From: a virus
Virus record (IMG/VR): IMGVR_UViG_3300042402_000440
Span: 1 to 31,163 of that record
DNA length: 31,163 nt
Reading direction: 5' to 3' (one strand)
Shown here: positions 1-5,840 of the stretch, piece after piece
Position numbering within the stretch: position 1 is the first letter of the stretch
How the letters are laid out: each line of letters begins with the position of its first letter
Program-made: the position numbers and the translations under genes
The notes under the pieces: generated by a model
The model's input: only the letters and a program-made list of their open reading frames with translations
Told to the model about the DNA's origin: nothing
Database searches by the model: none

Positions 1-254
1 TACCAAGGTATTTAACTACATTGTGAGCACGATCAAAAGCATAGTAAATGCGTCCTGAGAATGTTTCGAATGTGGCCATATACTCTTGGCGAAAGGTGCG
101 TTCATCTAAGTCCTTGCGGGCTTGATCTATTTCTTCTTGTGGGACTTGTCCACCGTCTAGTGTAGTGAATGAGAATGATTGCCAGTTGGCAGCGTCATCC
201 TGTGTGTTCTGGTAGATCTCATAAGCCCAGTTACCAATACCTTTGGGCGTGCCG
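1..254. repeat. Terminal direct repeat, left copy
   Basis: These bases recur at the right end of the window with three differences, at positions 128, 155 and 168 (98.8% identity by my count). The repeat lies inside the large terminase gene and keeps its reading frame across the junction. It therefore represents the overlap of a circular or circularly permuted genome of 30,909 bp. Confidence 0.95.
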
Positions 255-682
255 ATAAAGAGTGCTTTGCCTGCTTTGTCGGACAGGGTGGGGCGGAGGG
301 TTTCATACCAGGCTTCTGGGTCGATGTCCGCGAACTCATCAAGAACAATAAAGTCAAGACCCACGCCACGCAGGCTATCATAATTATCGGCACCCTTGAG
401 ACTGATAACACTACCGTTGACAAGAGTGATTGTAAGTTCTGTTTCATTTGTTTTAGTCACCCAGTTGAGATCTTGTAGTTTGTTCTTTAACTTACGCCAA
501 ACTATTTGTCGTGCCATTTTGTAGGTAGGAGCCACATACCATACATCCTTCCCAGGATCCTTGGCGTGGTAGCATAACTCTCTTATAGAAAGGTGGGTTT
601 TACCAAAGCGACGACCCGCAACTACCACCCTGAATCGTGCGGGGTTTTTGGCCACTGTGTCTTGTGCTAGACTAAGCGGCAT
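1..682 (-). CDS. terL: Terminase large subunit, N-terminal part (continues at the right end of the window)
   Basis: This is the motor ATPase that packages phage DNA into the prohead. Residues 1-227 are here, and the gene runs off the left edge and continues in frame at 30353-31163 through the terminal repeat. The joined protein is 412 aa, a normal size for the family. Walker A is at residues 22-29 (AGRRFGKT). Walker B is FIVLDE with D115 and E116. A following FIGTPKG segment fits the ATPase coupling motif. The start ATG overlaps the stop of the small terminase gene by one base (TAATG), so the two are translationally coupled. The C-terminal nuclease domain is in the other fragment. The assignment is firm; only the split is an artefact of where the map was opened. 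Confidence 0.95.
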   Translation of the reverse strand, partial: MPLSLAQDTVAKNPARFRVVVAGRRFGKTHLSIRELCYHAKDPGKDVWYVAPTYKMARQIVWRKLKNKLQDLNWVTKTNETELTITLVNGSVISLKGADNYDSLRGVGLDFIVLDEFADIDPEAWYETLRPTLSDKAGKALFIGTPKGIGNWAYEIYQNTQDDAANWQSFSFTTLDGGQVPQEEIDQARKDLDERTFRQEYMATFETFSGRIYYAFDRAHNVVKYLG

Positions 683-1080
683 TACTCATCGTCACTCCAC
701 GGCAGAGGTTTCTTGTCTTCAGTGTTCACAGGCACATCGCTCATACCCAGCATATTCTTAGCCAAGAATATTTGCACAGCGGCATTGTGATTACGGCAGG
801 CATTGTCCAGCATTGCACGGCGTAAGGCTATCTTTACCTCCTCACGCCCTTTTGTGATAAAGGCGGCAAAGTGACGGGAAACATTGCTTTCTTCAATGCC
901 AAAGAAGTTAGCAATATCACGGTTTGAACACCCCAAGGCTGCAAGTTTTTGCACTTCATCTGGGGGAACAACCTTCTTGTCACGGCCAATAGGATAGCCT
1001 TCAATGACACCTTCTACCAATTGTTTTTCTTTTTTAGGCGGCTTGAGAGAGACGGCCCCGCTGTCGTGTGTTTCGTTCAT
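682..1080 (-). CDS. terS: Probable terminase small subunit
   Basis: A 132-aa protein directly upstream of the large terminase and overlapping it by one base (TAATG), which is the usual place for the DNA-recognition subunit of the packaging motor. A helix-turn-helix-like stretch is visible around residues 50-70 (CSNRDIANFFGIEESNVSRHF region), followed by a charged helical segment that could form the oligomerisation core. The tail is acidic (PWSDDE). No good Shine-Dalgarno sequence precedes the ATG; instead an AATAAATAA stretch lies four bases upstream. A strong terminator lies just upstream at 1101-1127, so this gene should begin the late transcript unless the terminator leaks. The function is inferred from position, size and the HTH rather than a sequence match. 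Confidence 0.8.
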   Translation of the reverse strand: MNETHDSGAVSLKPPKKEKQLVEGVIEGYPIGRDKKVVPPDEVQKLAALGCSNRDIANFFGIEESNVSRHFAAFITKGREEVKIALRRAMLDNACRNHNAAVQIFLAKNMLGMSDVPVNTEDKKPLPWSDDE

Positions 1081-1100
1081 ACAGTTATTTATTCAAGACC

Positions 1101-1127
1101 AAAAAAAAGCCTGACTAAAACAGGCTT
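1101..1127 (-). terminator. Rho-independent terminator ending the accessory/early module
   Basis: On the minus strand a 7-bp stem (AAGCCTG/CAGGCTT, loop of seven) is followed by an unbroken run of eight T. The stem overlaps the stop codon of the 105-aa gene. It separates the accessory/early genes from the late operon that starts with the small terminase. Confidence 0.88.
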
Positions 1128-1443
1128 ATTGGTTGTTTTGCATCTTGAGTAATTCTAGTTTGGCACCTTGCTGTATGACTTCGTGTCTCAGTGCGTCAAC
1201 CATTTGTTGCAATTTGCGATTGTTGAATTGCAGTTGTTGAATGATTTCTTGTTGATGGTTATACTTATTGGCCAGTTCTTTCATAATCTCAGAACCGTTG
1301 TTGATTGCTGCCGCACATTGCATTAGGTTCTGCTCGCATTGTAGCAGGGCTTGATGCGGGTCCCAACCCGTGTTAAACATATCATCCATCAAGTATTTAA
1401 CTGCCGAATCCAATCTGGAATCTAATAGGCTGTAGGCCTTCAT
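1126..1443 (-). CDS. Small coiled-coil protein, unknown function
   Basis: A 105-aa protein with no recognised family. The second half (about residues 55-105) is rich in Gln, Leu, Glu and Lys with heptad-like spacing (QEIIQQLQFNNRKLQQ), suggesting a coiled coil and self-association. It is the last gene before a strong terminator. The chosen start overlaps the upstream gene by 47 bases and lacks a clear ribosome binding site. An in-frame ATG at 1389 would leave a shorter overlap, so the start is uncertain. No transmembrane segment or signal peptide is seen. Confidence 0.65.
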   Translation of the reverse strand: MKAYSLLDSRLDSAVKYLMDDMFNTGWDPHQALLQCEQNLMQCAAAINNGSEIMKELANKYNHQQEIIQQLQFNNRKLQQMVDALRHEVIQQGAKLELLKMQNNQ

Positions 1444-1792
1444 AGCAGTTGCCCATTATGGCTGAAACATACTCAATGTCTTCCATCTGCTTGTTGGTCA
1501 AGTCACGCTGTGGGGGTGTCTTGAACATCATATTGTTGATCATACCTGAGATGATTGAACAAGGAGTGTTCTGACCCAGTTGTCCTTTATGCACTTTGTC
1601 CGTGCGTTTGTGCCACCATTGATCTCTTACCCACTTTGAATCATCATCTCTGTTTTGATCTAGTTCACCCATCAATGCCACATAACGCACCAATTGGGTC
1701 TGTATCCAAGCCAAGTCATCTGTGTCGCATTCACGATATTCTGTGCCAGCGGCTGTGTTCTTGGGTATGTATTTTACGATTCTAGTTGCCAT
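1397..1792 (-). CDS. Conserved-looking hypothetical protein, 131 aa
   Basis: The start is set at the ATG at 1792 because AGGAG lies eight bases upstream. A longer open frame to 1873 has no such signal and would run deep into the upstream gene. The protein begins MATRIVKYIPK and is soluble, with several Trp residues in the middle (WVRDQWWHK around residues 54-62). I recognise no family. It overlaps the 106-aa gene upstream by 19 bases, so the two are probably co-translated. It may be an accessory protein; nothing in the sequence shows its role. Confidence 0.7.
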   Translation of the reverse strand: MATRIVKYIPKNTAAGTEYRECDTDDLAWIQTQLVRYVALMGELDQNRDDDSKWVRDQWWHKRTDKVHKGQLGQNTPCSIISGMINNMMFKTPPQRDLTNKQMEDIEYVSAIMGNCYEGLQPIRFQIGFGS

Positions 1793-2094
1793 TTCCGTTT
1801 CTCCTTTTTGTAAAGACCAGTTCTTCTTAGATGTTCGTGTCTGGGTATGCACACCACATTGCCCAAGACCCAAGCACCTCGTTGATCTTCTCGTGTCAAG
1901 CAGTAGTCATCAATGCCACGACCCTTGCGTTCCCAATGCCCCAACCATAACTGTCTAAAGTCGTCGAATGTCAGCATCCAAAGTTCTTTGCGATAGTTGG
2001 CCTGTGCTTTCATTTGGCTCCAGGCACAATACTGCTGGTGTGGTATTTCACCTTGCACTTTCCAACAATGGGGTCTGGGTCCTTTTCTGCTCAT
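1774..2094 (-). CDS. Small protein with a weak HNH-like signature
   Basis: A 106-aa basic protein. The C-terminal part reads as L-x-R-x-D, then W, then G-N-V-V-C-I and H-E-H-L (about residues 66-90). This resembles the strand-helix pattern around the Asn and last His of HNH/homing endonucleases, but the catalytic first His is not obvious. It could be a degenerate nuclease, a DNA-binding protein, or an unrelated family. A TATAAATA octamer lies six bases before the ATG and there is no Shine-Dalgarno. The stop lies inside the next gene. I am confident it is a gene, much less so about its function. Confidence 0.65.
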   Translation of the reverse strand: MSRKGPRPHCWKVQGEIPHQQYCAWSQMKAQANYRKELWMLTFDDFRQLWLGHWERKGRGIDDYCLTREDQRGAWVLGNVVCIPRHEHLRRTGLYKKEKRKWQLES

Positions 2095-2099
2095 ATGTT

Positions 2100-2107
2100 T
2101 ATTTATA
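2100..2107 (-). promoter_or_regulatory. TATAAATA octamer upstream of the 106-aa gene
   Basis: The minus strand reads TATAAATA immediately before the gene start at 2094. This is the same word as the T4 late-promoter box and recurs at 25059-25066 and 28128-28135. Here it is only six bases from the ATG, so a transcript would be nearly leaderless. It could equally be a chance AT-rich stretch. Confidence 0.3.
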
Positions 2108-2139
2108 GTCGCCCGTAAATAAGTAGATCAAAGTGATTG

Positions 2140-2421
2140 TTATTCGTTGTGATCGCCAAACAATTGATCGCTGAACCAATGCTTGATCTCTCTAGCACGA
2201 GTTTGGGTAACTCGAACTGTTGCGGCACCCTCACCATCCCAGCGGATATGTTCTTGTCCCCAACTGCCCTTGTAGGTTCGGTATGGTGCTGATTTGAAGT
2301 TGTGAAAGAACTTGTGGCGAGGATTTTTGGGTTCATACACTTCAATCACACCCGTGCTCTCAAGTTCTCGCATCTCAGTGGCTGAGGCGATTGTGTGTTC
2401 TTCTAGCGTTACTTTATACAT
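2140..2421 (-). CDS. Hypothetical protein, 93 aa
   Basis: A soluble mixed-charge protein. The first half contains a helical acidic stretch (EEHTIASATEMRELESTG), the second half is rich in aromatic residues and Arg. I recognise no family. The start ATG overlaps the end of the upstream NUMOD-like gene by eight bases, and AAGGA lies about nine bases upstream, so the start is well supported. It probably belongs to the same transcript as the AAA+ ATPase and the NUMOD-like genes. Confidence 0.7.
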   Translation of the reverse strand: MYKVTLEEHTIASATEMRELESTGVIEVYEPKNPRHKFFHNFKSAPYRTYKGSWGQEHIRWDGEGAATVRVTQTRAREIKHWFSDQLFGDHNE

Positions 2422-2836
2422 AATAATATTCCTTGGGAAATTTTTTCATTAAACCAGTAAAATAATCAAAAGTTTTATTCAAAGATCGTGCGGCTGCCGC
2501 CCTCGATGGAAACAAACCGTTTGGAGTCATAAAAGGTTTGCCAATATTCTTGTTGCGGGCTGGTCGACCTTTAAGAGAGGCACTTATTTTAGCACGAGTC
2601 TCTTCAGAGACTATTTTGCCTTTGTTAGCGGCTCTTATCTTATCACGAGTCTCAGGAGTATGCCGCTTTTTTTTGCTGGCAAGACTCATTTTAGCACGAG
2701 TCTCATCTGAACACTTTTTGCCTTTATGGACCTTGCTCATAAAGTCACGGCCCTCTTTTGTTTTTAGATAATGAGTAGAGGCACCCCAAAGTGGTCTTGT
2801 ATTGTTATTCAATAATAGCAGTTCAATGTCAGTCAT
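2414..2836 (-). CDS. NUMOD3-type DNA-binding protein without a nuclease domain
   Basis: A 140-aa basic protein. Residues about 43-90 hold three tandem copies of a motif of the type S-x-E-T-R-x-K-(I/M)-x-x-A-x-K-G-(K/R). This is the NUMOD3 pattern found as a DNA-binding module in homing endonucleases. The C-terminus (from about residue 99) has KPF-x-TP-x-G-x-F-x-S followed by AAARSL, a helix-turn-helix-like unit of the NUMOD1/IENR type. No GIY-YIG or HNH catalytic motif is present. Its N-terminus (MTDIELLL) and C-terminal unit match the neighbouring gene at 2836-3222, so the two are paralogues. The ATG overlaps that gene's stop by one base, with GGGAG upstream. Confidence 0.8.
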   Translation of the reverse strand: MTDIELLLLNNNTRPLWGASTHYLKTKEGRDFMSKVHKGKKCSDETRAKMSLASKKKRHTPETRDKIRAANKGKIVSEETRAKISASLKGRPARNKNIGKPFMTPNGLFPSRAAAARSLNKTFDYFTGLMKKFPKEYYYV

Positions 2837-3222
2837 TATTCGGCACTCCCGAGATAGTAACGATCACTCATACTGTAAAGTCTGCTATAAAGTGTGGCAT
2901 ACTTTATGCCCAACACTTCGCTGGCTTCACGAACACTACTAAACACACCATACGGTGTATGAAACGGCTTTGCCATAGCACGGGCTCGCTTACTCACTGC
3001 GGCTTTGCGTTCAGTGTCGTTGGACCAGCGTGTTTTTTGTCCGTCACTTATATTTTGAATAGCCTTGGCACTCAACTTATAACCACCTTTGTTGGTAACA
3101 ACACCCTCACGATGAAGGCGTTTCATCATCTCACTTTGACGCTTACGCCACTCGTCATTATGAATAGTGCCGCAAAGTTTGGCTGGAGGTATATTACCAA
3201 GTAACAGTTCGATATCAGTCAT
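2836..3222 (-). CDS. Paralogous NUMOD/IENR-like DNA-binding protein
   Basis: A 128-aa basic protein that shares with the next gene the N-terminus MTDIELLL and a C-terminal unit KPF-x-TP-x-G-(V)-F-S-S followed by a helix-turn-helix-like EASEVLGIKYATLYSRL. The central NUMOD3-like repeats are more degenerate here (SAKAIQNISDGQKTRW). No endonuclease catalytic motif is visible. It is coupled to the upstream AAA+ ATPase by a TAATG overlap and has GGAG before its start. Possible roles are sequence-specific DNA recognition for the ATPase, or a remnant of a homing endonuclease. The family call rests on motif patterns seen by eye. Confidence 0.75.
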   Translation of the reverse strand: MTDIELLLGNIPPAKLCGTIHNDEWRKRQSEMMKRLHREGVVTNKGGYKLSAKAIQNISDGQKTRWSNDTERKAAVSKRARAMAKPFHTPYGVFSSVREASEVLGIKYATLYSRLYSMSDRYYLGSAE

Positions 3223-4082
3223 TATGCACTCTCCAAAATACGACGGGCACGGCGTTCCCAGTTCTCGGGACGGCTCTTCATCTCGCGAGCGATGGCCTCG
3301 GGCATACGCAAGTCCAGTCGTCGAGGCAAGTCCAAGTTGTCGAGGAAGAACTTTAGTAGTGCTACCTTCTGCTCTTCGTCGAGTGTAGTGTCCGGTGAGG
3401 CACTCAAGTAGTCCAGTTCAGTCATAGCATAAAAAATCTGAGCATACTGATCTGAACGATCTTCAAGTGCGAGGTGGAAGCCGGGCATACGACTGCGAAG
3501 TGCGTCCCAGTGATTGCTCATACGGCCTTTGCCTTGGGCTAATCTCACATTGGTAATAACTATCAAACTGCCGTCAAAGTTAAACTGTGAGTTGATGGGC
3601 TGACCCGAGGGTGACTTTATGGCAACACTACTGTGCCAGCCGATTTGACGAAACTTGTTATCAGTAGCCGCTTTGACGATGTTCAAACCGATCTCGTTAG
3701 TTAAAATGCCGTCACAGTCATCGAGCACTACTATTTTACCAGCCTGACGCATAAAGTAAAGCAGTTGATATAACTGAAGTGGAGTGGCGTGACTGCGAAC
3801 GATAATGTAGTCATCGTTCTCGATTTTGCCAGCGGACTGGAGAGCACTGGTCACTGTGTGCGTCTTACCAAGTCCGGGGGGACCGTAAATAACGGCACTG
3901 CGGTGAACACCACTGATCACGCCGCTGATGAAGTCATTTAAGTCCGCATTCAAATCAGCGACATTTGAGATACGCTTCTTAAGTCCGGGAGTGAATACTG
4001 GGTCTGCCAGTATCTTGCTCACTGCGGGATTACCGAAAAACCCGTTATGCGTGGGTATGACGCTTTTTGCTACTTTAGGCAT
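3222..4082 (-). CDS. AAA+ ATPase, candidate replication or helicase-loader-like factor
   Basis: A 286-aa P-loop ATPase. Walker A is GPPGLGKT at residues 67-74. Walker B is IVVLDD with D121 and D122. A later hydrophobic strand ending in ITN fits sensor 1, and an SRMPGFHLAL segment fits the arginine-finger region. The size and single AAA domain match phage helicase loaders and related DNA-remodelling ATPases. It is the only visible candidate replication protein in the genome. It has its own strong promoter (4113-4141), an AAGGG ribosome binding site, and is translationally coupled to two NUMOD-like DNA-binding proteins. The ATPase call is firm; the replication role is inference. Confidence 0.85.
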   Translation of the reverse strand: MPKVAKSVIPTHNGFFGNPAVSKILADPVFTPGLKKRISNVADLNADLNDFISGVISGVHRSAVIYGPPGLGKTHTVTSALQSAGKIENDDYIIVRSHATPLQLYQLLYFMRQAGKIVVLDDCDGILTNEIGLNIVKAATDNKFRQIGWHSSVAIKSPSGQPINSQFNFDGSLIVITNVRLAQGKGRMSNHWDALRSRMPGFHLALEDRSDQYAQIFYAMTELDYLSASPDTTLDEEQKVALLKFFLDNLDLPRRLDLRMPEAIAREMKSRPENWERRARRILESA

Positions 4083-4112
4083 ATTTCACCCTTTCTTTGT
4101 TAATAAGTGTTT

Positions 4113-4141
4113 ATTATAGCACCGAACTTGCATTGTGTCAA
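4113..4141 (-). promoter_or_regulatory. Sigma70-type promoter for the AAA+ ATPase gene
   Basis: On the minus strand TTGACA (4141-4136), a 17-bp spacer and TATAAT (4118-4113) match consensus exactly. TG-C before the -10 adds an extended -10 element. The start codon is at 4082, leaving a leader of about 25 bases. The element is the distal end of the 45-bp repeat also seen at 4507-4551. Confidence 0.92.
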
Positions 4142-4159
4142 GTCCGGCACTCTCCGATT
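4115..4159 (-). repeat. 45-bp promoter cassette repeat, copy 1
   Basis: Identical over 45 bp to 4507-4551. On the minus strand it begins at the stop codon of the upstream gene, runs through 18 bases of leader, the -35, the spacer and most of the -10. The identity of the spacer and flank, not only the boxes, points to recent duplication or selection for a bound regulator. Confidence 0.95.
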
Positions 4160-4449
4160 TAGTTATTAGAGTTTTCGAATGCTTCAACTGCCGCATCCAA
4201 TTCACTTTGGATTTGTGCTTGTGCTTCTTCAAACTCGTCCAAAGCATAGTTCAAATCGCGAAGTTGTGATGTTGCTGTGGCACAACCATCAACACTTTCG
4301 TAAATTGCTTCTTCAAGTGCAACATCATTGTCGCTTTCCAATGCTGAACGCAACATTGCCAACTCTCGTTGCAAATTTTGTCCGTAATAACGATCAACGA
4401 TTGATTCCATACGCTCAACTGCTTTGAGCATTTTTGCTTTACTATCCAT
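4159..4449 (-). CDS. Small acidic helical protein, 96 aa
   Basis: The protein is strongly acidic and almost all predicted helix. Residues about 60-95 show heptad-like spacing (LRDLNYALDEFEEAQAQIQSEL), suggesting a coiled coil. No family is recognised. GGAG lies upstream of the ATG and it has its own promoter (4505-4533), so it is made as a single-gene transcript that may read on into the ATPase gene. Small acidic early phage proteins often inhibit host enzymes or mimic DNA, but nothing here proves that. There are no membrane segments. Confidence 0.75.
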   Translation of the reverse strand: MDSKAKMLKAVERMESIVDRYYGQNLQRELAMLRSALESDNDVALEEAIYESVDGCATATSQLRDLNYALDEFEEAQAQIQSELDAAVEAFENSNN

Positions 4450-4504
4450 TTTGTGACTCCAAGTAAGTTAAAAAAATGTAGTGCATTTCTCTCACTACAA
4501 ATAT

Positions 4505-4533
4505 AGTATAGCACCGAACTTGCATTGTGTCAA
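4505..4533 (-). promoter_or_regulatory. Sigma70-type promoter for the 96-aa gene
   Basis: On the minus strand TTGACA (4533-4528), 17 bp, TATACT (4510-4505), with an extended -10 TG one base upstream of the -10 hexamer. The start codon is at 4449, giving a leader of about 48 bases. Confidence 0.92.
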
Positions 4534-4551
4534 GTCCGGCACTCTCCGATT
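4507..4551 (-). repeat. 45-bp promoter cassette repeat, copy 2
   Basis: Exact copy of 4115-4159, in the same position relative to its flanking genes: from the stop codon of the upstream gene to the -10 box of the next. Confidence 0.95.
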
Positions 4552-4879
4552 AATTCCAGCCAAACTCACGGAATCGCAAGTCAGTGTGAATTCGTTCAGC
4601 ACGGATCTCCAGCAAGTCAGCCTCAATCAGTGCATCCACTGTGCTTTGGTGATCACCCAAGTCCTCCAATTGATTGCTGTAAACTGACTCGATAGCCATT
4701 TCAGCCCACTCTTCTTCAGTGGCTGTTTGATCCCCACCAAACATATTGTCATAGTTGTTGAATTGGATCATTCCCAATCCCACGCATACTTCAGTGTCAG
4801 TGCCACGAATGAAAAAACGGATTGCGTGGGCGGGTTCAGTTTTGATTGTCTCTGAAAACAAATTTATAACATTAGTCAT
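4550..4879 (-). CDS. Hypothetical protein, 109 aa
   Basis: A soluble acidic protein starting MTNVINLFSETIK. The middle (about residues 45-75) is rich in Glu, Asp and Trp; the C-terminal half is helical and ends FREFGWN. I recognise no family. GAAAG precedes the ATG and a strong promoter (4932-4960) gives it a short leader. It is the first of three consecutive single-gene units with near-identical promoters. It may have an early host-takeover role, inferred only from promoter type. Confidence 0.72.
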   Translation of the reverse strand: MTNVINLFSETIKTEPAHAIRFFIRGTDTEVCVGLGMIQFNNYDNMFGGDQTATEEEWAEMAIESVYSNQLEDLGDHQSTVDALIEADLLEIRAERIHTDLRFREFGWN

Positions 4880-4931
4880 TTTTCAACTTTCGTAAAGTTC
4901 TGGTATGCAATATCGCTTTCCCAGTTTCATT

Positions 4932-4960
4932 AGTATAGCACCAAACGGCTAAAGTGTCAA
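4932..4960 (-). promoter_or_regulatory. Sigma70-type promoter for the 109-aa gene
   Basis: On the minus strand TTGACA (4960-4955), a 17-bp spacer and TATACT (4937-4932), with the same GGTGC extended -10 sequence as the other copies. It sits just downstream of a strong terminator, so it restarts transcription after the four-gene small operon. The gene starts at 4879. Confidence 0.92.
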
Positions 4961-4982
4961 CCAATTGTTTGTTGTAAAAAAG

Positions 4983-5016
4983 CCACAAAAAAGACCCTTT
5001 GTTTACAAGGGTCTTT
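4983..5016 (-). terminator. Rho-independent terminator after the small-gene operon
   Basis: A 10-bp stem on the minus strand (AAAGACCCTT with AAGGGTCTTT, loop of seven) runs into TTTTTTGTGG and a second T run. It lies downstream of the 57-aa gene (5093-5266) and upstream of the promoter at 4932-4960. Confidence 0.9.
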
Positions 5017-5025
5017 GCTCAGTAA

Positions 5026-5091
5026 GTTCCCCCGTTTCGCGGACCACTACGGGGGGAAGTGGTAGAACAAGGGTAGCACCCCCAGTCCGCT
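5026..5091 (-). ncRNA. Structured 3' untranslated RNA with an H-type pseudoknot
   Basis: Between the stop codon at 5093 and the terminator the minus-strand RNA can form a 6-bp stem (5063-5058 with 5048-5043). The loop of that stem (5055-5049) pairs over 7 bp, GC-rich, with 5035-5029 downstream. Connecting loops are about 1-2, 0 and 7 nt, the textbook geometry of an H-type pseudoknot. A second possible pairing, GCGGAC (5039-5044, plus-strand numbering) with GTCCGC (5085-5090), could enclose or compete with it. The function is unknown. No slippery heptamer precedes it and the open frame has already stopped, so it is not an obvious frameshift signal. Confidence 0.6.
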
Positions 5092-5092
5092 G

Positions 5093-5266
5093 TCACAACC
5101 TAACGGAGTCACTCGTTGGTTGAAGTTGTTCTAATCGTTGTTGTGTCTGGCGTTCAAGTCTTCGCCACGCAAGATATTCTCCGTGTGCCTTGATCCGGAG
5201 ATTGCGAAAGTATTCTCGATTGGCTTCCAGTGCCGCAAGACCTAAATTGGGTTTGGGATCAGTCAT
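5093..5266 (-). CDS. Small basic helical protein, 57 aa
   Basis: Begins MTDPKPNLGLAALEANREYF and ends TSDSVRL. It is rich in Arg, Gln, Leu and Glu and probably one long helix. No family is recognised. The ATG overlaps the stop of the 51-aa gene upstream as ATGA. This is the fourth link of a chain of such overlaps, which is the main reason to accept so short a frame. It is the last gene of the operon; a structured RNA element and a terminator follow. Confidence 0.7.
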   Translation of the reverse strand: MTDPKPNLGLAALEANREYFRNLRIKAHGEYLAWRRLERQTQQRLEQLQPTSDSVRL

Positions 5267-5418
5267 TGATATTCTCTTTGGCGTTCTTGTTGTTCTTTTT
5301 GAGCACGACGAAGTTCTTTAATTTTATTTATGGCTTGTTGTTTTTTTAGTTCGTGTTTGACTGCTTCTTGCTGATTTAGACGACGGATTTGTTCCATCAG
5401 TGTTTCGTGTGTGTTCAT
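5263..5418 (-). CDS. Very small charged coiled-coil-like protein, 51 aa
   Basis: Begins MNTHETLMEQIRRLNQQEAV and ends QRQREYQ. It consists almost entirely of Lys, Arg, Glu, Gln and Leu, predicting a single amphipathic or charged helix. Both its ends are ATGA overlaps with neighbouring genes, which strongly supports translation. No function can be assigned; low sequence complexity makes homology hard to judge. Confidence 0.68.
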   Translation of the reverse strand: MNTHETLMEQIRRLNQQEAVKHELKKQQAINKIKELRRAQKEQQERQREYQ

Positions 5419-5840
5419 TCTGCGGCCTCATAATCTGTCCAGTCAGTGTAGAAGTCTCTTTCAATCACTGAATAATTATCATTTTGACAATCTAATCGTT
5501 CTTTGCCAATTAATGTAGCATTGTCACGAAGCCATTTAACATTTAGATATGTGTGTGGCAAACTGGATTCATTAAACTCGTAATGTTCTATTTCAAGATT
5601 GCTGAGCATAGCACCGTGTCCATCAGTTATTTTCATAATGCTATTGAATATTAGTTCTGTGGTTAAGATATCATAATTCAATTCACTAATTGGAAATTCA
5701 ATGAAAGTGTCACCATTTAATTTATATTCAATATTAGGACATAATCCATAACCTTCTGAATTCGAGTTTTTTAGATGCGTATGAAACTCTACAAAATCAC
5801 CGAAACATTCTGCGTAAGTGGAATAAACTCTCGCTTTCAT
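5415..5840 (-). CDS. Hypothetical protein, 141 aa
   Basis: A soluble acidic protein with alternating beta and helical character, many aromatic residues (FGDFVEFHTHL; YNDEF-like composition) and no transmembrane segment. No family is recognised. Its ATG overlaps the preceding stop as ATGA and its own stop overlaps the 51-aa gene in the same way. A promoter at 5870-5898 lies inside the end of the upstream gene and would transcribe this gene with a short leader. A weak GAAAGA ribosome binding site is present. Local base composition is more AT-rich than in the tail genes. Confidence 0.72.
   Translation of the reverse strand: MKARVYSTYAECFGDFVEFHTHLKNSNSEGYGLCPNIEYKLNGDTFIEFPISELNYDILTTELIFNSIMKITDGHGAMLSNLEIEHYEFNESSLPHTYLNVKWLRDNATLIGKERLDCQNDNYSVIERDFYTDWTDYEAAE

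Noticed and set aside
179-478. Plus-strand open frame near the left end
   Set aside because: It lies antisense to the large terminase, whose Walker motifs are clear on the minus strand.
1793-1873. Longer N-terminus for the 131-aa gene
   Set aside because: No ribosome binding site at 1873; AGGAG lies just before the ATG at 1792.
2454-2836. GIY-YIG or HNH homing endonuclease
   Set aside because: Only the DNA-binding NUMOD-type repeats are present; no catalytic motif found.
5039-5090. A tRNA-like stretch (GCGGAC ... GGTAGAAC ... GTCCGC) on the plus strand
   Set aside because: Only about 52 bases, no anticodon arm with a seven-base loop and no T-loop. The pseudoknot on the minus strand explains the pairing better.
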